In this document: piece by piece, positions 24,728 to 33,800 of the stretch
How positions within the stretch are numbered: the stretch's first letter is position 1
Layout: every line of letters starts with the position of its first letter
Assembly (NCBI GenBank): GCA_001724265.1
Contig: MEDY01000013.1
Location: forward strand, 62,001 to 126,000
Length of the DNA: 64,000 nt
Origin: Rhizaria sp. SCN 62-66
Taxonomy: Eukaryota; Rhizaria, unplaced
Direction of reading: 5' to 3'
Notes under the pieces: generated by a model
Seen by the model: the letters and a program-made list of their open reading frames with translations, nothing else
Database searches by the model: none
What the model was told of the DNA's origin: nothing
Made by a program: the position numbers and the translations under genes

Positions 24728-25158
24728 GCAGCAGCAGCGGCAGCGCTAGCAGCAAGAGTAGCAGCAGCAGAAGCAGAGGTGGTGGCGCGCATAGCAGAGC
24801 CAGCACGCGCCGCCACAACGTCGCTGCTGTCGGTGGCGCTACTGTTGGCGGCGCTGACGTTTCCTTCCTACGGCGGGGGCACGAGAGCAGAGTCTGGAAC
24901 GCGCCCCTCCGCAGTTGTCGCCTCAGACCGTGCAAGCGCCTGCGCTGCGACCATGGTCTCCGAGACAAGGGCGAGAAACGCGGTGTAATCGCTCGCGCCA
25001 GCGGCTTGCGCGGAGAGGGATGCAAGCAGGTGCGCATAGGGGGACTACGAGGCCGCGATGGCGTCGGCAGCAGCACTTGCATCGTCGTGTATGGTTGATG
25101 CTGTTGGTGTTGGCGTTGCGCGCGACCCACGCCGGGAGCGCGGGGCGGCAGGGTCCAT
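7765..25158 (-). CDS. Giant single-exon F-box/WD40 protein with three in-frame UAG codons
   Basis: About 5,797 residues read as one frame from ATG at 25158 to TAA at 7765, provided the three UAGs (codons 38, 97, 236) are sense. With UAG as stop, the first ATG would be at 24174 and the N-terminus lost. Near residue 592 (about 23220-23390) is an F-box-like segment (SPVLQCVLSFLRPEDLL...VCRAW). Residues from about 4690 to the end form seven WD40 blades with clear GH...WD signatures, e.g. SLVKVWDIATGRCLLTLRGH. A long insert splits blade 3 and another of about 480 residues separates blades 3 and 4. The ~4,000 residues between are Ala/Ser/Asn-rich, with an acidic block (about 17380-17600) and scattered CxxC pairs. 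By family, F-box/WD40 proteins are substrate receptors of SCF ubiquitin ligases; this role is inferred. An antisense frame is open in places only because of the GC-rich codon bias. Confidence 0.9.
23743..23784 (-). repeat. ACA/ACG trinucleotide run encoding poly-Thr
   Basis: GTTGTTGTT-type repeat on the + strand, read as Thr codons in the giant F-box gene just upstream of the F-box. Slightly imperfect. Confidence 0.85.
24451..24453 (-). other. In-frame UAG read as sense, codon 236 of the giant gene
   Basis: Plus-strand CTA, i.e. UAG in the message. It lies between SRFSPPP and VSTSTVV, in the same frame as the long downstream reading frame. Local DNA is not AT-rich and shows no convincing splice pair, so an intron is unlikely. 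Confidence 0.8.
24688..24726 (-). repeat. GCT trinucleotide run encoding poly-Ala
   Basis: Pure AGC repeat on the + strand, read as GCT (Ala) in the giant gene's N-terminal region, extending imperfectly to about 24748. It is flanked at 24662-24686 by a GGT run coding Gly. Confidence 0.85.
24868..24870 (-). other. In-frame UAG read as sense, codon 97 of the giant gene
   Basis: Lies between SALVPPP and EGNVSAAN in the continuous frame from ATG 25158. The residues on both sides have the same Ala/Ser/Glu-rich composition as the rest of the protein. Confidence 0.82.
25045..25047 (-). other. In-frame UAG read as sense, codon 38 of the giant gene
   Basis: Lies between ADAIAAS and SPYAHLLASL. The segment after it reads as a regular amphipathic, clearly protein-like stretch to the next UAG. 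Confidence 0.82.
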
Positions 25159-25290
25159 TGCGCACAAAAGGAAGGCTAATGCGTGCGTGGATGGTGGATG
25201 GATGAAGTGTGTTCAGCGTGTGCTGAGGGAATGCGCAAGGGAAGGCAACGAGATGAAGAGAGGAGAGTCGATGGCGTGAGAAGAGGCACG

Positions 25291-25300
25291 ATTATAAAGG
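25291..25300 (-). promoter_or_regulatory. Possible TATA box of the giant F-box/WD40 gene
   Basis: CCTTTATAAT on the minus strand, about 135 bases upstream of ATG 25158. This placement fits the extended, UAG-containing start better than the ATG at 24174, over 1.1 kb away. Sequence match only. Confidence 0.4.
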
Positions 25301-25828
25301 GTTTGGCAGAAGGGTTAACGGGAAATATGTGGTTAGCACGGGACATAAAAATAAGCCACTTGTAGGCGAATCAAAACAGAGTTTGTTTGTGTTGGGGCTG
25401 TAGCTACGGCGGTGGATGGCCGCATTGATGGGCTTGACCCTTCCCTGTGAAGCGGTCACAGAGCGAGTGATATTACCTAGGTTGATCCGCAGAATCCGTC
25501 ATTGACAAAATACTCAGCGCGGCACGTTTCCCCTGTGCGGATTCGATATAATCCATTTGTAAAATTGCATAAAAACAGAGTATAGCGCGGTATTCGAGTC
25601 TTTTCGATCGATTTGTTGTCCGCTTCGATTGGTTGGTCACGAAGAATCTGCCTCGGTTCGCAAAAATTCGCCCTTGCAGTATTTTGGTTGAGGTAGTCGA
25701 CGTCGCTCGAGGTTTCTTTGCTCGACATCACATCATCCGCCAAATGGTGATTTAACTCGTGCCCCACTTAATATGACTTGGAAATACTCTATTTCTAATT
25801 TGGCCGGTAGCGTTGGTGCTGCTATGCC

Positions 25829-25836
25829 TTTATACA
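25829..25836 (+). promoter_or_regulatory. Possible TATA box of the metallophosphatase gene
   Basis: TTTATACA on the plus strand, about 90 bases upstream of ATG 25925. Sequence match only. Confidence 0.35.
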
Positions 25837-25924
25837 TCCCATCTTGAAACCCCAGAGCACGTGATGGCCACTCAAAACGCTTCCCCCTTCTTGTCTCCCG
25901 CTTTGCGCACCCCTCCTTCTGCAG

Positions 25925-28563
25925 ATGCGCATTCGCACGGCCCTCGCGTGTTTGTCGCTGCTTGTCGCAGTTGCGCACGCCGCACCTACGCTGCAGTATG
26001 ACGCCAACGTCCGCCAGGTCTCGTTCCTGCTGCCCGTGACTCCTTCCCGTGCCGTCACTTTCACGCCTGAGATGACGCTCGCCGAGGTCCAGGCCGGCCT
26101 CCGCCTGCTCGGCGCCTGCGAGTTCGTCGACGCCGCGTCGAACACGCCCTCCAAGCTCTCTGTTGCCACCGAGACTGCGACCATCTACGACGTTCTCGCC
26201 GCGCACCGCACCGAGGAGCTCTCCCTCGCTGTTCGCTGCACTGGCGCCGCTGCCGACGGCTTCCGCCGCCTCACGGGCGCCGCCGTCTCCACCACCGCGG
26301 CGGGCGCGCCCGCCGTGACGTATCCCGTCACCCGCGGCAACACTGACTGGCGCGATGCGCTGAGTAAGGAGCAGGTTGACTCTGTGCAGCCGCTGATCGC
26401 GCGTTTCTACGAGTACGTGCGCGGCGCTCTCCCCGAAGGCAGCATTCCTGCCCGTGAGTACCCGTTCGACCTGATCGACTACCTCCACAACACGCTCGAC
26501 GCGTCGTGGAACTGGCTCATCACGTTTCTCGTCTCTCACTGGGGGGACCTGCACCCTTTCAACACGTACACTGGCAAGGATGCGGACACGGGCCTGTGGG
26601 ACCTCACCACTGGCACCCAGATGACCCAGGTATGTTCCCTGCCATATTTCACGTATCAGAACAAAGATGACATATCATAAGCTTATTTTTGTATGTAACA
26701 ATTCATACTCAAATTTTACTATCTAACGCTATCAATTGTCGAACTTCCTTTATCTTATACCTTCTCTGTCATTTATGCTATTTTGCGATCCAATAACAGG
26801 AGGCCTCTGCGAACCTCGCTGCCGCTGGCGCCGAGTGCTGGCAGCGCCACTCCGCCAACGGCGCCACACCCTCCCCGCGCGCCCTCGCCCAGTGCGGTGC
26901 TCAGCTCACCGGCGTCGCCGAGTCCAACGCCGCTGTCCGCCTTGCGCTCACCGCTGACTGGGGTTCCGGCACTGATGAGGCGCAACTCGTCAGCAATATG
27001 ATGATTAATGCGACCAAGCCGCACTATACGGTGCATATCGGCGACATTTACTACGTCGGCGAGGTTAAGGAGGTCCGCAGCAACGTGCTTGGCGAGGTTC
27101 CGTCCAAGAATGTGCGCAACGGCGTGAATTTCCACGCCGGCTCCCGCGGCATGTTCGCCTTCCAGGTCCGTTAAAAACTGAAAACAACGCTTAAAAGAAC
27201 AAATCCGCTGAATCGATTCATGATATGTAACTGTTTTCATCTTTTTATCTGGTATTTTATGTCTCTAATTCACTTCAAATTATCATCAAGATCCCTCAAC
27301 TGCTCTTGATAGCTCATCGTCATTTTGCTTTCATGTCGACGTATGTTTTTTTAGGGCAACCACGAGATGTACTCGCGCGGTTTCGGCTACTACGACCACC
27401 AGCTGCCCCGCTGCGGCGTCAAGGACCCCGCCTCTGGCAAGGCCCTCGGTCAGAAGGGCAGTTACGGCTCTCTCGACACGCCGTTTTGGCGCATTATCGG
27501 TCTCGACACTGGTTACAACACGTACAACCCCAAGGGCGTCCACTCGCCGGATAACAAGCAGCCCGAGGCCGTTGTCGCTTGGCTCAAGGACATCGTCCGT
27601 CTGACTGATCCCGCCGACCGCCGTGGTATCATCATCCTCACGCACCACCAGTACCGGTCCGCGTTCGAGGCCCAGTACCTCAGCACGCCCAAGCAGCTTG
27701 CGCAGCTTCTCGGTGGTCGTACCGTCATCTGGCTCTGGGGCCACGAGCATCACCTTGCGTGGTACGATCTCGGTAACTCGGGTGGCGTTGATGTGACGTG
27801 CTATGGCCGCTGCATCGGTGTCGGCGGCTTCCCCATTGATATCGTCAAGCTTCCCAAGGACGCGCGCGCTGGTGGCATCATTGCGCAGGTACGGCATCAT
27901 ATCTAGCGCTACAACAATATGAACCAGTTGCCTTTTGAAATTGTATATGATTCATCCTAGGCTTATTTTATGCTTATCTTTCTTTGTTTAAACTTGTTGT
28001 TTTTTGTTTTCTGCTCCACGCAGGACACTCGTGAGTACGAGGTTCTTGCTGGCTCCCTTGGCACTGTGCCGATTGGCTTTAACGGCTGGAACACCATCGA
28101 GCTCGTCGGCAACAGCGCCCGCGTCGATTACTACACCCTCGCAACCAACGGCGACTACCTCAGCCGCACTAACTTTACCAAGGTCGTCACGGAGAACTTC
28201 ATTGTCAACAAGGAGGGCTCCGTCGAGCTGACTGAGTTCACCGTGCTTGACAAGGGCATCACGGTCTACGATCATGTGGAGCGCCCCCAGCAGCAGCTGC
28301 GCACTCGCATGGCCACCAAGGCCCACGGCCACACGCTGCCACAGACGCTCGCCGCGCGCACCGCCGCTGGGATTGAGACAGACGTCGGTAACGGCTTCCA
28401 GAGCGAGGACCTGCGTGCTGCTGGGGTCCAGGACGTCTTCGCAGCTGATGATTCGACGCATTCGACGAAGAAGATGAAGACGCAGCAGGATGTGATTGAC
28501 AAGGCGTACGCCGAGTACAAGCGTCTCCACCCGGAGTATGTTGAGCCTCAACTCCCCATCTAA
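25925..28563 (+). CDS. Secreted calcineurin-like metallophosphatase (acid-phosphatase-like)
   Basis: A metal-dependent phosphoesterase of about 714 residues. Exons are 25925-26629, 26800-27165, 27355-27888 and 28024-28563 (TAA), all in phase 0; the donors are GTATGT, GTCCGT and GTACGG. It begins with a signal peptide (MRIRTALACLSLLVAVAHA), so it enters the secretory pathway. Metal-binding motifs appear in the family order: ADWGSG, GDIYY, GNHE (exon 3 begins exactly at this motif), LTHHQY and GHEHH. The GDxxY form recalls purple acid phosphatases, but the rest is not close enough to assign substrate. The first ~235 residues (a beta-rich-looking N-terminal part) are not recognised. No membrane segment follows the signal peptide. 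Confidence 0.9.
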
Positions 28564-30898
28564 GGACCTCGTGGTCTCAGTCCCCGCCGAGCTGAATTGC
28601 GTTTCAACTCGGTACATGTATCTAAATATCCCGAGCGACCTCCACTTGCACTTAAACACGTACTGTACATAATCACGTGTAAGTGTACGCCGCGCGCGTT
28701 TATGGTACTTTGCTGTCAAGCTATTGCTAGCTACTCACCGGTAAGCCTTAAACTCTTCAAGTTTAGAGTGTGCAGTACAATATGCGTGTTGCTGTGCTTT
28801 GCGTCTCCTTTCATGTTTCTATTCTGTTCCGCCCCTTCCACCCTGTTTGTTCAATCATTTCCTCTTTCTTTATTATCATTTGACCACAAGAGTCTCTCCA
28901 TGTTCCAACGACGCGTCTATGTCCACAATCGCCCCCATCATCGTAATTCAGCAATAATAGTCGTAGTCACGATTAGTACGCCCGCTATGCAACAGCTGTC
29001 GATTCAATTACCATATTATGATAAACTTGTCGTCCCCGGCCTCATTGCACTTAAAAAACAACTAGCCAACTGTGGCATCGCTGCTATGCACAATTCCAAT
29101 ACACTTTTACTTTTCGACACATCCTTCTCCCAAACACTCCACTCGATTACATTCGAAGACTCGTCTGTCCGCGCCCGTGTCTTAAACGACATTCACCACG
29201 AGAGCATCTCCTCGCACATCTGTGGCTATGCAGTTCCGAGGCTAAACGACGATTATTGGTTTATCATGAATAAAACAGTGATCAAGTGTATTATTACTTG
29301 TTAGATATCGCATACATATGTATGTTATAGTCGTGGTAATAACTATTGGTTTAAGTTTTCTTCGTTTGTGGTTGCTCTTAGCGTGATGGGATGTTGCTGC
29401 TTCTGATCTCCTGTTGCGTTTCATGACATGCAACGCAAATAAAACAGAAGTGAGCCAGCAGTTAAAGGGGAACGACAAGGAAAACATGAGCGACATTTGA
29501 TTGCAGTGCGGCTGCAACACACAAAATAACACAACGCCAAAAACCCTATCAGTGCCTGGAACGTGGGTTTGCGCTGATTGGATGTTGGACTCGTAGAATC
29601 ACGTGTAGGACGTGTCGTTTCACTGCGAATAAAGGGCCAAGTGTCGGTCGTGCTTCGGACGTATGTGTCAAGACTAGAATCAGTTCGTTCGTTGTGGGGA
29701 AGTGTGGCTAGACACAGTTTAAACGTGTTGATGTGATTGCCAGAATCTTAAAAATAACATACAGAAGCACGGTGACTATTCGGCATATAAACAAAAACTA
29801 AACAAAACGGGACAGATAAGAAAGGCTTGCAGAATAACCGATAAACAAAAATGGCACGATGTGTAAACCTTGCTAACACTGATTTACGTAAGCGAGCCGG
29901 CGACAAGCGGGCGCAGCCAAAACGTTCGCAATGTTGACTAAGACATCATGATGAGTGTTATGTACCATGTACAAACTGCTGCGCAGTAGAGCTGCCAGTG
30001 TGCCAATAAGGCCAAATAGCTGACATAAGGTTCCGTGTACGCGTTATGTTGTAAAGTTTTGTCGTTATGCGTGAAACGAAGAAAACAAATGAAGGTGATC
30101 TTGTTGGCGTGGGGTAGGATGCAAGAACTTATAGCGTGTTGTTACAAAGGAAATAAATGAACTCTACGCGGCGCGTCTCCAAACGCAAGAGACACAGTCA
30201 GTGTGCATTTGCAACTGGGTGATACCGTGTAAAAGCAATGCCGACAAAGTTGGTAGGCGGTCAGGATAAAAAAAGATATGGCGGCCAAAAAGTGTCGCCA
30301 CAGACTGTCAAAACAAACTAAAAAAAATATACATGTACTCGGGGAAAACGTATAAAAAACAAAGCGATTGAGGAAGGGAGAGGGATGCCATTGGAAGTCG
30401 GAGGCTGAGATGATGTCACTTGTTTTAACGAGACCGAACATAGAAGAACGTAATCTAAGGTGCGCGAACAAACAAACGAAAACAAAAACAAACAAGAACA
30501 AAAAACAACAACATGCACTGGGGTTGCAATTTCCACACCAGGAGCACATAAACTACGCAAAATACAGAGCACAACAAACTGCTAGGACTGTGCACGGGGA
30601 GCATAAACTGAGAATACGAACTAATGTTACGAAAATAGACTGAGTGGAGGTGTCTGCGAAAAGAGACAGCGTCTCCACGAGCCACGCAGTTCAGAGATAA
30701 AAGCACAGAAATAAACACAATTTAAAAAAATGGAGCTAGAATAATGACTTGCTGTACAAAAGAAGAAAATGGACATAGAATATGTAAAACGAGAATCGAG
30801 AGGATCGAATTAATACGGGGGAGCCTAACGTAGAGCGAGCATGTGTTCACGAGCACAAACAAGTTTTACAACAGACTTGTCACGTCAGCTTCGTTGGT
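28564..30898. other. Long AT-rich gap between convergent genes
   Basis: About 2.3 kb, three or more times longer than any other gap here, AT-rich and A-run-rich. It contains an ATG-started frame on the plus strand, 28702-29304, ending in TAG; reading through the TAG extends it to TGA at 29404. I recognise no family in it, and its base composition is unlike the genes around it, so I do not call it. A weaker frame on the minus strand (30142-30549) looks like noise. The 3' ends of the metallophosphatase and IPT genes must lie here. A non-coding RNA is possible but nothing specific supports one. Confidence 0.5.
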
Positions 30899-33800
30899 TT
30901 AGTCGGCGAGATCAGAGTGGTTAAGACTGAGCTCGGCGTTATTGTTACTACTGGGCATGATCTGAATCTGCAGCGGCAACGGTAACGGCAACGGCAATGG
31001 CATAATCTCCGGCGATAAAAGCTCCGGTTGCGTCAACACGCTACCGCCGTTAAGGCCGTGTCCATGCACTTGACTGTGCACTTGACCGTGACCGTGACCG
31101 TGACCGTGGCCGTGACCGGGATGGTGAACGGGAACAAGAACGAGTCCATGCGCAAGCGGCGTCCGGGAACGCCCGTGTGTGCGCGTGTGACCGTGCGCAG
31201 CAGCGGCGGCGTCATCGCTAAACAACAGTGCACCCGTATTGGCGCGTGTGGCCGTGTACAGCGACGGATATTGACTGTGAACGTGGCCGTGACCGTGGGC
31301 AGCCGAGTGACCGTGCGCAGCCGAGTGACCGTGAGCAGCCGAGTGACCGTGAGCAGCCGAGTGACCGTGAGCAGCCGAGTGACCGTGAGCAGCTGCCTGG
31401 AGACCGTGGGCTGCCGCAGGTGCAGAGAACATATACCCCATGCCCGGGCTCACAGTCGTGGCCACAGTGGCCGCCGCAAGCACATCCGCGGCCGCCAGAG
31501 CGCCGGCCGAAGCGGGGGCGTCTGAGGACGCGACGACGAACGAACTCGTTGACACAGCAGAACGGCTATCGGCAACGGGTGAGACAATCGTCGCCGCCGT
31601 GGGGGCATTGTTCAGACTGTACGCGACGACGGCCGCACCGTTGCTGGCCGCGATATCTGCGGTAGCTACATTCGCAGTCGCGGGAGCGATTACCGCGTGA
31701 GCATGGGAGGTCGCATCGACGCTACAGCCAGCGTGGCCAGACATCGCCGACATTGGCTGCTGCGACTGTGGCGACGCCTGTCTAGTGACAAGACCACTCG
31801 ACGTTGCGCTCATCACTTGGTGCACTACGCGGCCCATCGCCATGCCCCCGGGACTCAGCACTGCGGCGCGGTGGCCGTGCGCAGAGTGACCGTGAACAGT
31901 GACGGAGTGTCCGAACTTGTTCAAACCGAGACCTGACCCGCCAGCGGGGTTCAACGTAGTGGCTTCAGTGTAATGCGCCTGCGCTGACGTCGCCGTAACG
32001 CTCGAAGTTGACTTGGCGCTTGACCGGGAGACTGAGCTCGAGCTCGCCACAAACAGTGAGTCTGAGATATGCCCAGGCCCCACAGTCTCGGCCGCGGAGA
32101 GCAAGGGCTCGTCGGTGGCCGGCGCATTCGCAGCCAACATCTTACTGCTGACGACAACAGCAGCGGAGCCACCGCTGCTGCCGCTAAAGCTACTCCGGCC
32201 ACTACTGCTGCTACTACCGCTATTGTTACTGCTGCTGTTGCTGCTACTGCTGCTCCGACTGTGATCGTTGATACTCGCGGTGCTTGCCGTGAGCGCTGCA
32301 GAGCCCAGCGTGCGCTTGCAGGGTGCGAATGTCTTATAATACCCCACGACTGTCACGGCGACAGCGACGGCAAAGACGCAGACAGCGGCGAGAACGTAAT
32401 GCGAAAACATCCACGGCAGCCCGCCGCCGCCGCCGCCGCCGTCGCCGCCGCCACTGCAGGTGCGCGCGTACACACCGGACGCGCACCGCTGGAACACCAC
32501 GGGTGGGATCTCGATCGGGTTGATCGTGGGGAAGCGGCGTCGAAGCACCGACGACGGGTCCTTGACGTGGTCCGCGAGGAGCTTTGACAGAACCATGGGT
32601 GTGGGACGCGCGTTGTGGTGCAGCGGCCGAACGACAAGCGTGACGATAAACGCGTCTGGTGCGATCGCGATCGAGTCGAAGCGTGACAGAGCAATCCCCG
32701 TGCTTGCGACGACCGCGGTGACGAACGACGTGGCAAACGCGCGGAGAGCGGGCTCCCCGACAGGCCGGTTGCCGGTCATGGCGACGCTGAGCATCAGACC
32801 CGCGGCGGGATTCATCTGCAGCACGACATGCAGACCGTAGCCAACCGCCACAGAGACGTTACTACCGTCCGCGTTCGCCGCACCCGTCAGCTCAATCGCA
32901 CTACCGCCACCACAGTTCGCGGAGCGTGTCCCGTCGCCGGTGCGGTAACCGCTGATGTTGTTGCTGCTGTCATACACAATGGCCCCGTGGACGTCCTTAA
33001 GCCGCACTGGGTACTTCCCCGGCGCGCAAGTAGGCACACGCCGCGGTGTGATGCCCATTCCCACGTCGTACAGCGAGTCCGGCGTCACGAGTTCTTCGCT
33101 GGCGGCGTCAGTTTCACGGCACGCGCGCAGACGCACGCGAATCATGCTGCTTTCGGGGGCGCCGACGAGCTCTAAAGGGGCATCAAACGCAGTCGCGTTG
33201 CCGCTGTCCTGGCTGTGGTGGAGAGAAGCAGTCGAGGAAGCGTCGGTAGTCTCGCTGTAGTTCATTCCCGCCCCAAGAAGTTCCGCGGAAGCGACGACGG
33301 AGAGGTTGCCAGTGGCCCAGAGCGTATATACATCGCTGCTGCCAATCTCGACGACGTCGGGTGTAATGGTAGAGACGAAAATGGACGCCGGCGTGAGCGG
33401 AGTCGGTGTGATGTACCGTGTAATGGCGTCAAAACGTGCGAAACTGAGCGGGGCTTTGGCGTGCCCGAGGATCTGCACCCGTCCTGAGATGGCGCTACAC
33501 AGTGGCACACTTTCGTCAACCTCGAGACACACGCTGCCGCTGTCGATATTCGAGGGAGTGGGCGGGAAACGGCACCGGGGAAGGTCAAACTCGACACCCA
33601 TGCCGGTGCGGCGCGCTTCAGGCGCCATCCACGTGCCGACCTGGACTGCAACGGGCAGTGTAATGGGGAGATCGATGCCGAGCGTGACTGTGAAGTCTTT
33701 TTCGCACGGCAATAAGGGCGCGGGGTACAGCCTTCCGGGGGTGATAGGCTCGACGACCTCGATCTCACCGACAGCGACAATACCACCGTTGTTGTCGTTG

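Larger units (their letters stand above)
25159..25924. other. Divergent promoter region: giant gene (-) and metallophosphatase (+)
   Basis: About 766 bases between two head-to-head genes. Each side has a TATA-like element: TTTATAAT on the minus strand near 25291-25300 and TTTATACA on the plus strand near 25829-25836. An in-frame TGA at 25213-25215 on the minus strand limits the giant gene's N-terminus to ATG 25158. No gene recognised. Confidence 0.6.

Noticed and set aside
24479-24988. + strand open frame opposite the poly-Ala tract
   Set aside because: Mirror of the AGC/GCT repeat; no motif, and it conflicts with the continuous minus-strand frame.
25477-25500. TACCTAGGTTGATCCGC resembling the 5' end of 18S rRNA
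   Set aside because: Only about 17 bases are similar and the sequence after it has no rRNA character; a chance match.
30142-30549. 135-codon open frame on the - strand in the long gap
   Set aside because: AT-rich, Phe/Cys-rich, no ATG-supported conserved motif; typical of non-coding DNA.
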